Source: Chloroflexota bacterium (GTDB taxonomy: Bacteria; Chloroflexota; Ktedonobacteria; Ktedonobacterales; JACDGC01). From it: a stretch of 15,714 nt of DNA. The stretch is from the NCBI GenBank assembly GCA_021812265.1, contig JAKAOI010000009.1, positions 1-15,714 on the forward strand, written 5' to 3'. Below, piece by piece: positions 1 to 7,329 of the stretch; the first letter of the stretch is position 1; each line of letters opens with the position of its first letter. A program made the position numbers and the translations under genes. Under the pieces are notes generated by a model, which ran no database searches, was not told the origin of the DNA, and was given only the letters and a program-made list of their open reading frames with translations.

Positions 1-262
1 TATTGCCACAGGATGGGATATTCCCACTGGTCTGTATATCCCGAGTACTCTCAGCACCTTACCAGGCTACCCTGCGTATGTTGCGTTTCAGCATTGGATT
101 TCGGTGACATGGGATACGAATGGCGGGTCCACGGTGTACTATGCCGATCCAACCTATAATTCCCCTTTCTACACGAGTGCGAATGGTTGGAATACACCAG
201 GGCCATATGCCAATACTCCTACCAGTAATATGGCTCAATATGTCCCATTCTACCTCTGGTAG
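1..262 (+). CDS. C39-like (papain-like) peptidase family protein, C-terminal part
   Basis: This open frame enters from the left edge of the window and runs 86 codons to a TAG stop at 260-262. The 5' part of the gene lies outside. The visible protein has a His in 'AFQHWISVTWD' followed about 18 residues later by Asp in 'YYADPTY'. This is the spacing of the catalytic His and the Asp (or Asn) region in the C39-like peptidase fold (Peptidase_C39_2). The catalytic Cys would lie upstream and cannot be seen. The tail is rich in Tyr, Asn, Thr and Pro, which suits a secreted or surface protein. It ends 76 bp before the lipoprotein start, so the two may be co-transcribed. The family call rests on a short fragment and is moderate. 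Confidence 0.55.
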   Translation, partial: IATGWDIPTGLYIPSTLSTLPGYPAYVAFQHWISVTWDTNGGSTVYYADPTYNSPFYTSANGWNTPGPYANTPTSNMAQYVPFYLW

Positions 263-287
263 ATCAAAAAGTATAGATTCAAAAATA

Positions 288-320
288 AAGGAGGTCGCTG
301 GAGCCTGTTCAACAGGTTCC
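288..320 (+). promoter_or_regulatory. Strong Shine-Dalgarno followed by hairpin, upstream of lipoprotein gene
   Basis: AAGGAGGT (288-295) is a near-perfect Shine-Dalgarno sequence, but the nearest in-frame ATG is at 339, about 44 nt away. Between them lies an 8-bp stem (GGAGCCTG / CAGGTTCC, one G-T pair, loop TTCAA, 300-320). Folding the hairpin would shorten the effective distance to roughly 23 nt. The real initiation mechanism is unclear. Confidence 0.35.
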
Positions 321-338
321 GGCGATTCGTACAAAGAG

Positions 339-1538
339 ATGAAATGGTATTTTCGCTTTACTGTGCTCTGTGTCGTGATGCTGTCCGGATGCTCCAGTTC
401 GACTGGAATCGGGAGAACAGCCACAGCGACTCCTACTACGCTTCTTCCTACTGCAACACCAACGCCTATCTCTATCAATCTGACACCTTTACCTGCTCAA
501 GATGCTTGGGGAAATGTTAATATCACCCAGTTTTCTCTCGATATGGGAGATCGTTACTTTGAAGCTATACCGAATTATAATGGCATTACCGACGATGATC
601 AGGTATGCGGAGTGACTGTTCCCATGAACTCATCATATGGAACGGACAATTCACAGTTTATGGCATCGGTTGGGTTGCTCAACTTGCATACAGGAAAGAT
701 TACCTTGCTCACCACTCTTCCCGCCGGAGATCAATCGTGGGATTGTACTGTCACAGGTTCCTGGGTAATCTGGATACAATCATTTGGCAATACATTAGAA
801 AGCTTAGCCGTTCATTGGGTCATCAAAGCGATCAATCGAGACACAGGCGAGATTCGCGTGATTGATCAGGCGAAAGGCGCAGATGGACAAGGACAATTTG
901 TATCCATCAGACCCAATCCCTATGCCAGCAATGGGCGGGTTGTCTGGACAACATATTCATCGGATATCCCTAATGGAACACAGTCAGAGATGTACACATT
1001 TAATACCAGCACAAAAACCGTTCTTGCAGACAATACCTCATATCCAATCCTATCCTGGCCTTGGGTCACATGGGGAGATGGAAAACAAAAAGCCATCGTT
1101 TGCGAGAATCTGGAAACGGGGCAGCAAGTACTGCTTCATATGCAGTATATCCCTACGACAACCGCTTTTCATGGAACGACGTTTGTGTATACAAATAGTG
1201 ACTATTCCCAAGTTCTAATATATCCAGACATCACCGATCCATCTCTTCCATCGTATGTGATTGAAGATAAAAGCATCGATGGAGACAGTTTTAGCGAATT
1301 TCCTACAATAAACAACCGTCTTGTTTCCTGGGTTTCCGACACCACATCTTTGGTTTTTGACCGCAAGTTGATGCGCCAGGTAATAGTTGATTCGTCAAAA
1401 ATTCCTTTTGCTGGTGTTGTATCCAGTCATTTTTTGATATCAGAAGCTCCCCTTACTCAGGCAGATCATGACGCTTCAGTGAAAGGGCTTCCGTACCATC
1501 ATGTGATCAGGATTATCGATACCGATACGTTGCCATAG
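339..1538 (+). CDS. Lipoprotein with Thr/Pro linker and beta-propeller-like domain
   Basis: This is a 399-residue protein of unknown function. The chosen ATG at 339 gives a clean lipoprotein signal peptide: basic start (MKWYFR), hydrophobic core, and lipobox LSGC with the lipidated Cys at residue 18. The open frame extends upstream to 120, but that part overlaps the C39-like gene and would bury the signal peptide. Residues about 26-52 form a Thr/Pro/Ala-rich linker typical of Chloroflexota surface lipoproteins. The rest has repeated short units with W-V-x-W (for example SWVIW, WPWVTW, LVSWV) and 'D..T..G..' turns. These resemble the TolB or WD40-like beta-propellers used for surface binding. 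No catalytic motif was recognised. It probably sits on the outer face of the cytoplasmic membrane. The propeller assignment is inference from repeat texture. Confidence 0.75.
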   Translation: MKWYFRFTVLCVVMLSGCSSSTGIGRTATATPTTLLPTATPTPISINLTPLPAQDAWGNVNITQFSLDMGDRYFEAIPNYNGITDDDQVCGVTVPMNSSYGTDNSQFMASVGLLNLHTGKITLLTTLPAGDQSWDCTVTGSWVIWIQSFGNTLESLAVHWVIKAINRDTGEIRVIDQAKGADGQGQFVSIRPNPYASNGRVVWTTYSSDIPNGTQSEMYTFNTSTKTVLADNTSYPILSWPWVTWGDGKQKAIVCENLETGQQVLLHMQYIPTTTAFHGTTFVYTNSDYSQVLIYPDITDPSLPSYVIEDKSIDGDSFSEFPTINNRLVSWVSDTTSLVFDRKLMRQVIVDSSKIPFAGVVSSHFLISEAPLTQADHDASVKGLPYHHVIRIIDTDTLP

Positions 1539-1643
1539 TTGGTAATAAATTGAAGTTTAGACAAGTCATATGAGAAAAAGGCAAATTGGCCACAAAAATG
1601 AGGGACGCCACTGTAATGATCATAAAACAGGAGCAACCCTCAG

Positions 1644-1754
1644 ATGAAAAATACCACATGGCGCCAAGTGAGGCATTATCGCAATTATATGCTTATTGTT
1701 CACCGCCGATTGCCATATAAATTTTTATTTATGGGTACTTTCTCATGTAATTAA
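1644..1754 (+). CDS. Small ORF, 36 aa, doubtful
   Basis: This ATG frame has CAGGAG at 1628-1633, about 10 nt before the start. The product is a basic peptide beginning MKNTTWRQVRHYRNYM. It has no recognisable family. It could be a real small protein, the N-terminal scrap of a lost gene (perhaps a transposase), or chance. The only support is the ribosome binding site and the basic and aromatic composition. Confidence 0.2.
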   Translation: MKNTTWRQVRHYRNYMLIVHRRLPYKFLFMGTFSCN

Positions 1755-1817
1755 AAAACAGGAAAAATATTTTTTACGGCATAAAAATATTTTCTTGTGT
1801 GTTTATGGTCCTGATCC

Positions 1818-1847
1818 TTGACATTTTACTAAATAATTATACATAAT
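1818..1847 (+). promoter_or_regulatory. Candidate sigma70-type promoter P1 in the long gap
   Basis: A perfect -35 TTGACA (1818-1823) is followed after 18 bp by CATAAT (1842-1847), which matches the -10 consensus at five of six positions. No gene starts within 500 bp downstream, so the transcript it makes is unknown. Confidence 0.4.
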
Positions 1848-1877
1848 ATAAATATACTCATCATGGATAAAAGCGGC

Positions 1878-1906
1878 TTGACAATATATCACAGTTCTTG
1901 TGTAAT
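1878..1906 (+). promoter_or_regulatory. Candidate sigma70-type promoter P2 in the long gap
   Basis: A perfect -35 TTGACA (1878-1883), an optimal 17-bp spacer and TGTAAT (1901-1906) make this one of the best promoter matches in the window. The predicted start of transcription is near 1913. It lies about 530 bp before the first RSH gene, so it would give either a very long leader or a separate small RNA. Confidence 0.5.
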
Positions 1907-2185
1907 GTTGTAGCGCGTATATAAAGCTCATTTTCGGAAAGCGGCAGTATGCCAGACCCTATCCAAAACAGCCAAAGGAGGTGACGCCGGAATTTTTAAT
2001 GGATATCTCATATTGATGATGAAAGATTTTAGTTCATATGAACGTATAAACATATATGACTCTTGTTCTTGAGCTTTCATATAGCATACGTTTACAAAAA
2101 TATATGAGTAGTTCTTTGGAATTTTATAAAATAGAAGGCTATGAATATATTTTTAATAATATTTATCAGCAGAGACAGCAGTATG

Positions 2186-2214
2186 TGTGAATTTGTAAAT
2201 GATGTAAATTCACA
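2186..2214. repeat. Inverted repeat, 9-bp arms
   Basis: TGTGAATTT (2186-2194) and AAATTCACA (2206-2214) are perfect inverted copies separated by 11 nt. It is AT-rich and has no T-tract after it, so a DNA-binding operator is as likely as an RNA hairpin. It sits about 200 bp before the first RSH promoter. Confidence 0.5.
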
Positions 2215-2409
2215 TAATCACAGCGACTTATCAGCACAGTAAGACGCGGCGCAAAGATTTTTATCGAGGAAGATGTTATCGTAAATATATTTGCGTGATA
2301 AGGCGCTGCCAGCGCTGCGCTGTGTTTAAACTGTTGCAATGCCATAAATCGCGGCTTAGGAGCGCAAACAATGCGATGTACTAGTATATTTTCAGCATGC
2401 ATAACATAG

Positions 2410-2418
2410 TGTTATAGT
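2410..2418 (+). promoter_or_regulatory. Extended -10 promoter of the first RSH gene
   Basis: TGTTATAGT contains an extended -10 (TG, one base, then TATAGT at 2413-2418). The region 17 bp upstream (TTTCAG) is a poor -35, which extended -10 promoters tolerate. The predicted start near 2425 leaves a leader of only about 16 nt before the ATG. The same TATAGTAT string occurs before the second RSH gene. Confidence 0.45.
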
Positions 2419-2440
2419 ATCTTTAACGGACGCTGCAATT

Positions 2441-4462
2441 ATGAATATTCTATCAGACTTACATGAGGGTTTTCCTGCATCAATGACTTCTCAGTCTTTT
2501 ACACTGCTTTTCGAGGAATGCGCCGAATATATGGACTCGAAAGTGTTGGATGTTGTATTGCTTGCCTTTGAGGTTGCGGATGAAGCGCATGCCGGCGTGT
2601 TTCGCAAATCTGGTGAGCCTTATATTGAACATCCGCTGGCTGTTGCGCTGTGGCTCGCAAAACTTCGTGTCGGATTTGAGTGTATTGCGGCGGCGTTGTT
2701 GCATGATGTGGTTGAAGACACTGATGTTTCACTGCAAAAAATTCGCAATAAGTTTGGCTCTGTAATTGCCCGGCTGGTAGATGGCGTTACAAAATTCGAC
2801 GCAGTAGACCAAGCCGATATTGAGGATGAAATTGTTCGCGCCCGAGTTAAAAAACAAAATCAACAGGCCGAAACATTCCGCAAATTACTGCTTACCATGG
2901 CCGAAGATCCTCGCGTAGCGCTGATTAAGCTTGCCGATCGCTTGCATAACCTGCGCACGCTAGATTCTATGCGCTCCGAAAAGCAATTAGCTATTGCTCG
3001 GGAAACTATGGATATTTATGTGCCTCTGGCTGATAGACTGGGTATCAGTGAAGTGAAATATGAATTACAAGATATTGCGTTTAGATATTTGCACCCTGCC
3101 GAATATAAACAATTAACCGCATGTATTGCCGAAGAAATTGAACGTAAAAAAGAAAATACAACTGCCGCTATTAAAGCGATAGGGCAGGTGCTTGCGCGCA
3201 GCCATCTGCAGGTTGAAGTGCTTCCTCAATATAAACATGGGTATAGCGTATACCGCAGCTATCATACCGCGTCTATCGATATGAGCGAGGTACGGGACCT
3301 GATAGTGTTTCGGGTTATTACACAATCGCTTATTGATTGCTATTCTGCGCTTAAGGCTATTCATAGCCAGTGGGCGCCTATTGATTCGCGTGTGCGCGAT
3401 TTTATTGGCACTCCTAAGTTAAACGGATACCGCGCGTTGCATACAACTGTTTTTGGATTTGATGGCTTTTTTAATGTGCAGATTCGTACCCGAGAAATGC
3501 AGAAGCTTGCTGATTTTGGGCCATTGATTGCCTATACTGAAAAACAGCTGCAAGAAGATAAATCGCAATCATTAAACTGGATTCGGCAAGTGCAGTCGTG
3601 GCAGCAGGAAATGTCTCTTTCCGCGTTAGATTTTATTGAAACTGTGCGGGATGATATTTTTAAAGATCAGATTTTTGTGTTTACTCCAAACGGCGAGGTT
3701 ATTAGTCTGCCAAATGGATCTACCGTGCTGGATTTTGCCTATAAAATTCATTCGGATTTGGGCAGCCACTGCGCCGGCGCGCTGATTTCATCGGGAAACG
3801 CCGATGAACATATGGAAGATCGCGGTTATAAGATTGTTTCCGGTGATATTATTCGTATTTTAAAAGATAACACGATTACTCCTACGATCGATTGGATGTC
3901 TTTTGCTAAAACAAAACATTCCCACGACGCAATCGAAAAATATCTTCACGAACATCATATTACTGCCGATTCTCCCACCGAACAGATTGCTATGGATACT
4001 AAAAAGATTCATTTGTGTATGTATTGTGAGCCTAATCCCGGCGATGATTTGATTGCAACTATCCGCGGACGCTATATTACGGTACATCGAAGCAAGTGCC
4101 GTTTTGTTCTTATGAATCAATCTCGCTCCAACGCTTCACGTTCTGCCTCTGCAAAAAAAACCTCTTCTTCTGTACAAACACAAATCACTTGGCGTATTGC
4201 TCACCCGCCTTGCTACCGCGTTACACTGAATATCTATGGACAGGACCGCACCGGTCTGATATATGATATTGCAGATGTGCTGGCTAAAGAAAGTATTAAT
4301 ATCATCCGTTCCGGCGCTAAGGCAATCGGAAGCTTAGTGAAAGCGTTGACAACGGTTACGATTGAAGTGCGCGATCAGGCGCAGCTCAATCATGTAATAA
4401 ACAGGCTGCTTTGGGTACAGGGGGTTGTTCACATTCAAAGAAAAGACTGCGTTGCGCATTAA
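2441..4462 (+). CDS. spoT: RelA/SpoT homologue 1: (p)ppGpp hydrolase type with damaged synthetase site
   Basis: This 673-residue protein has the full long-RSH layout. It has an HD hydrolase domain (about 40-200), a synthetase domain (about 255-370), TGS (about 408-472), a zinc-finger-like region (C526, C529, H549, C553) and a C-terminal ACT domain (about 590-668). The hydrolase residues are all present: R55 and H64 in RKSGEPYIEHP, H88-D89 and E92-D93 in HDVVED, and D166 and N170 in KLADRLHN. The synthetase domain keeps K265, S269, D286 and the PKLNGYRALHTTV loop. It has lost the nucleotide-binding Arg of GRxKH (Q263), the Glu of EIQIRT (N345) and the HWxYK motif. It is therefore predicted to break down (p)ppGpp but not make it. 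The start at 2441 has only a weak ribosome binding site (ACGGA). The second RSH gene follows 218 bp downstream. The family is certain; the activity is inferred. Confidence 0.93.
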   Translation: MNILSDLHEGFPASMTSQSFTLLFEECAEYMDSKVLDVVLLAFEVADEAHAGVFRKSGEPYIEHPLAVALWLAKLRVGFECIAAALLHDVVEDTDVSLQKIRNKFGSVIARLVDGVTKFDAVDQADIEDEIVRARVKKQNQQAETFRKLLLTMAEDPRVALIKLADRLHNLRTLDSMRSEKQLAIARETMDIYVPLADRLGISEVKYELQDIAFRYLHPAEYKQLTACIAEEIERKKENTTAAIKAIGQVLARSHLQVEVLPQYKHGYSVYRSYHTASIDMSEVRDLIVFRVITQSLIDCYSALKAIHSQWAPIDSRVRDFIGTPKLNGYRALHTTVFGFDGFFNVQIRTREMQKLADFGPLIAYTEKQLQEDKSQSLNWIRQVQSWQQEMSLSALDFIETVRDDIFKDQIFVFTPNGEVISLPNGSTVLDFAYKIHSDLGSHCAGALISSGNADEHMEDRGYKIVSGDIIRILKDNTITPTIDWMSFAKTKHSHDAIEKYLHEHHITADSPTEQIAMDTKKIHLCMYCEPNPGDDLIATIRGRYITVHRSKCRFVLMNQSRSNASRSASAKKTSSSVQTQITWRIAHPPCYRVTLNIYGQDRTGLIYDIADVLAKESINIIRSGAKAIGSLVKALTTVTIEVRDQAQLNHVINRLLWVQGVVHIQRKDCVAH

Positions 4463-4464
4463 TT

Positions 4465-4476
4465 GCCGGCGCCGGC
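4465..4476. repeat. 12-bp GC palindrome after the first RSH gene
   Basis: GCCGGCGCCGGC is a perfect palindrome starting two bases after the stop codon. There is no U-tract behind it, so a classical intrinsic terminator is unlikely. The rest of the 218-bp gap shows nothing clear until the TATAGTAT box. Confidence 0.4.
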
Positions 4477-4653
4477 TGCGCTGCTATTGAATGAAAGAGA
4501 TATGCAATAGTGTTCTTATGAAGCGCTGTATAAAATTATTATGGGATATGTATCATCGGGTGAAACGCTGCAATCCTCAACAAAAGCCAATAGTGATATT
4601 TTGTATATTTTGGCAAGCGCGCCGCGTAAAATAATTTATAATCTCTACGAAGA

Positions 4654-4664
4654 TATAGTATACT
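4654..4664 (+). promoter_or_regulatory. Candidate promoter of the second RSH gene
   Basis: TATAGTAT (4654-4661) overlaps a second -10-like string, TATACT (4659-4664). With TATACT, a 17-bp spacer places TTATAA (4636-4641, four of six matches) at -35. The leader would be about 10-16 nt. This suggests the second gene can be transcribed independently of the first. Confidence 0.35.
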
Positions 4665-4680
4665 AAGATTGGAGGCGCCT

Positions 4681-7170
4681 ATGGATTTAGAAAATGATTT
4701 TTCTGTTCGGGATGAGGGTTTTGCTTTGCCCCTGTCGATGGAACAAAATTTTGATAACACTATGGCAATCGAGGCAGAACGCAAGGAAACGCCGCAACAA
4801 AATTCTGCTGTGGGAACTCGCCGTATCTACGACAGTACAGTACAATCTATTTTGGCCAAATACCTTCATCCCGAAGAGCTTTTGGAAATTCAGCGGATTT
4901 GTGATTTTGCTGAACGATATGATCCAGCCGCCGAGTTTTTTGCGCCAATGCGCGATATTGCCATTATTTTAGGAGAAATGCGTGTCGATTCTATGGGAAT
5001 TTCGTGTGGCGTTTTGCAATATATAGCCATTGATCCCATAGAAAATACGATCAAAGAATCGGTAAAAAAACAAATAGAAGAAGATTTTGACGTAGAATAT
5101 ATCTTATTGCTGGAAGGTATTGCCTATTTTAACGCTATTCAAAATCGCAAAGGGAAAAATGTACAAAGCAAACCAACAAAAAATGATAAAGAACAAGTAG
5201 CCCGTAAAACATTAAAACGGCGTCAGGCGCAAAGCCATATGCTGCAAATTGAAACCATCCGTAAAATGTTTATCGCTATGGGCAACGATCCGCGCATCGT
5301 TATTTTTAAAATAGCCGAACAAGTTTTACGTATGCGCAAAATACGCCTGAATGATCCCGACGCTCGGCTCATTGCATCCGAAACCCGCGATATATATGTG
5401 CCGCTGGTCAGCCGGTTGGGTATTTCTCACTTTGAAACAGAATTGGAGGATCGCGCCTTTGAAATTCTGGAGCCGGATGAATATCGCAAAGTTACCAATT
5501 TGGTGTCCCAATTTATTGTAGAGCAGCATGGCTATATCGATCGTGTTTGCGCTATTTTGCAAAAAGAAGCCGAAAAATCTGACATTATTACCCATGTAAG
5601 CGGACGCTATAAACATTATTACAGTATTTACCGTAAACTGCTCCGCAACGATTGGAATATTCGCCAAGTATATGATCTGCTGGCGTTTCGCGTGATTATA
5701 GATCCATACGATAAAACCTTGGAGGATACTTTAACTGCACCGGAAAAAATCGATTTGGAGAAAAAAGCGGTAAATAACTGCTATGCTATGCTTGGTTTTA
5801 TTCACGCCATGTGGGTTCCCAAAGAAGATCGCATTAAAGATTATGTTGCCATGCCCAAGCCCAATGGCTATCAGTCGTTGCATACAACAGTTTTCTGTGA
5901 ACAAAATCAACTCGTGGAAATACAGATTCGCACCCGCAAAATGCACGAAGACGCCGAATTTGGCTTTGCTATGCACTGGCATTATAAGGCGGTGGGGGAT
6001 TCTGCTGCGCCTGATAAAAAATTGCATTCATGGCTGGATCAATTGCATAATTGGCAAAGTGAACTCGATCAGCGCGCTAAACCCGAAAAAGAAGTTTCTG
6101 CGTCAGCCGATAGCTCCAATGATTTTACCCGTGTTTTTATTTTCAGCCCACGCGGTGATGTATTTGATTTTCAAAATGGCGCCACACCGGTAGATTTTGC
6201 TTATCGCATTCACACGAATTTAGGCGATCATTGCGCCGGCGCAAAAATCATCTCTACAGTTTCCGGCGCGCCATTAAAATTGGTGCCGCTGGATTATAAA
6301 TTTAAAAATGGCCAAATCGTGGAGATTATGACCCGTAAAGATGCGCATCCCACACGCGACTGGCTTCATTTTACCGTCACACCCAGCGCGAGATCGCATA
6401 TTAACCGATATCTGAAACAGCAGGAACGAGATATCAATATTACCATTGGCCGAGAAAAGCTGGAGATTGAGGCAAAATTTCGCAGTTTGGGTTCTTTGGC
6501 GGAAATTGGTGACCAAGTTTTACGCGAAGTTGCTGAATCGTATAATTTTACCTCGATTGAGGATATGTTTGAAGGTATTATTACAAAAAGCGTATCTTTG
6601 TCGGGTATAACCCAAAAAATTCAAAATCTCTTAAATCTCGCCGAACCCCTGAAAAAAATCCCAACACCTGATGTTGTCAGCACAAAAGTAACTCGCGGCG
6701 GTGAATTGGTGGTTTCGGTGGGCAATCAGGGCGGATTGCTTGCGCGTTTGGCAAATTGCTGCCATCCATTGCCGGAAGATCCTATTGTCGGTTTTATCAG
6801 CCGTGGCAAAGGTATTGTTATTCACCATTCGCTGTGTAAAGGGTTGCGCAGATTAAAGGATTCGGATCAAAAACGTATTATAGAGCTGGATTGGGGAAAA
6901 AATGAAATTCATCATTTCGATGCAGTTATGATGATTTTGTCGGAAGACCGAACGGGCTTGCTGCGTGATGTTACTCAGGAAGTGCGTGATATGAAGATTA
7001 ATATGGGGGCAACAAGTTCATCTGTAAACCGGAAAAATAATGTTTCAACCATTCTATTAACATTGCAGATTGAGTCGGTGAAGCAATTTTACGACGCAAT
7101 GAACCGTATTCGAAATATTCCCGGTGTTTTGGAAGTAAAACGTGATGAACGAAGCCTCATTGCCTCGTAA
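4681..7170 (+). CDS. relA: RelA/SpoT homologue 2: (p)ppGpp synthetase with dead HD domain
   Basis: This 829-residue long RSH starts at ATG 4681, because GGAGG (4671-4675) sits 5 nt before it. An in-frame TTG at 4669 lies upstream but overlaps that site. The synthetase domain (about 300-440) looks complete: GRYKH (308-312), S315, D332, RIKD (384-387), PKPNGYQSLHTTV, E413 in EIQIRT, and HWHYK (432-436). About 20 extra, charged residues (about 341-364) interrupt it. The HD domain is ruined. HDxxED reads Q113-Y-I-A-I-D118, KLADRLHN reads KIAEQVLR (E213, R217), and the upstream RKSGEPYIEHP is absent. TGS (about 483-552), the zinc-finger region (C693, C694, H695, C719) and ACT (about 745-822) follow, as in ribosome-sensing Rel proteins. 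It should make (p)ppGpp on stalled ribosomes but be unable to remove it. The family is certain; loss of hydrolysis is a strong inference. Confidence 0.95.
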   Translation: MDLENDFSVRDEGFALPLSMEQNFDNTMAIEAERKETPQQNSAVGTRRIYDSTVQSILAKYLHPEELLEIQRICDFAERYDPAAEFFAPMRDIAIILGEMRVDSMGISCGVLQYIAIDPIENTIKESVKKQIEEDFDVEYILLLEGIAYFNAIQNRKGKNVQSKPTKNDKEQVARKTLKRRQAQSHMLQIETIRKMFIAMGNDPRIVIFKIAEQVLRMRKIRLNDPDARLIASETRDIYVPLVSRLGISHFETELEDRAFEILEPDEYRKVTNLVSQFIVEQHGYIDRVCAILQKEAEKSDIITHVSGRYKHYYSIYRKLLRNDWNIRQVYDLLAFRVIIDPYDKTLEDTLTAPEKIDLEKKAVNNCYAMLGFIHAMWVPKEDRIKDYVAMPKPNGYQSLHTTVFCEQNQLVEIQIRTRKMHEDAEFGFAMHWHYKAVGDSAAPDKKLHSWLDQLHNWQSELDQRAKPEKEVSASADSSNDFTRVFIFSPRGDVFDFQNGATPVDFAYRIHTNLGDHCAGAKIISTVSGAPLKLVPLDYKFKNGQIVEIMTRKDAHPTRDWLHFTVTPSARSHINRYLKQQERDINITIGREKLEIEAKFRSLGSLAEIGDQVLREVAESYNFTSIEDMFEGIITKSVSLSGITQKIQNLLNLAEPLKKIPTPDVVSTKVTRGGELVVSVGNQGGLLARLANCCHPLPEDPIVGFISRGKGIVIHHSLCKGLRRLKDSDQKRIIELDWGKNEIHHFDAVMMILSEDRTGLLRDVTQEVRDMKINMGATSSSVNRKNNVSTILLTLQIESVKQFYDAMNRIRNIPGVLEVKRDERSLIAS

Positions 7171-7181
7171 TTGTTTGGCAA

Positions 7182-7205
7182 GCCGGCAACAGCAAAAATG
7201 CCGGC
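7182..7205 (+). repeat. Short inverted repeat after the second RSH gene
   Basis: GCCGGCA and TGCCGGC flank a 10-nt A-rich loop, 11 nt after the stop codon. No T-tract follows. It may protect the mRNA 3' end or help termination together with the stronger hairpin at 7267-7302. Confidence 0.35.
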
Positions 7206-7266
7206 GCATTCCTCCCCAATATTTCACAAGACTTTTGCCTGCAGCCCTGTGCGGCAACGCTGTTTT

Positions 7267-7302
7267 TAGCTACGCAAAGAGCGGTGGCTTCTTGCGTAGC
7301 TA
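7267..7302. terminator. Hairpin between convergent genes, possible terminator
   Basis: TAGCTACGCAA and TTGCGTAGCTA form a perfect 11-bp stem with a 14-nt loop. It lies between the convergent second RSH gene (+) and the small membrane protein gene (-). On the plus strand it is followed only by TTTG, and on the minus strand by an A-run, so it is not a textbook intrinsic terminator. Confidence 0.4.
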
Positions 7303-7329
7303 TTTGATCCGGATGATAGTTTTGTTGCG

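Larger units (their letters stand above)
1539..2409. other. Long AT-rich gene-free region
   Basis: About 870 bp separates the lipoprotein stop from the relA/spoT promoter, and no convincing protein gene is seen. It holds a 36-codon micro-ORF (1644-1754), two sigma70-like promoters (1818-1847 and 1878-1906), a perfect 11-nt anti-SD complement (1974-1984), a 12-bp palindrome (2032-2043), an inverted repeat (2186-2214) and a GC-rich palindromic patch (about 2302-2322). The open frame on the minus strand at 2166-2402 has no ribosome binding site and a composition unlike a real protein. Confidence 0.6.

Noticed and set aside
120..338. Upstream extension of the lipoprotein frame to an ATG at 120
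   Set aside because: It overlaps the C39-like gene in another frame and would place the lipoprotein signal peptide 73 residues inside the protein.
298..342. Leader peptide frame starting at CTG 298 and ending over the lipoprotein ATG
   Set aside because: A CTG start only 3 nt after the Shine-Dalgarno is improbable, so it is kept only as a possibility within a finding.
1974..1984. Possible 16S rRNA 3'-end fragment (anti-SD complement)
   Set aside because: Only 11 nt match and on the complementary sense, and there is no rRNA sequence around it. It is better seen as an orphan Shine-Dalgarno sequence.
2166..2402. Open frame of 78 codons on the minus strand in the long gap
   Set aside because: It has no ribosome binding site, its composition is rich in His, Cys and Ile, and it overlaps the RSH leader region. 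It matches no known type.
4669..4680. TTG start for the second RSH protein
   Set aside because: The TTG overlaps the GGAGG ribosome binding site, which is correctly spaced for ATG 4681.
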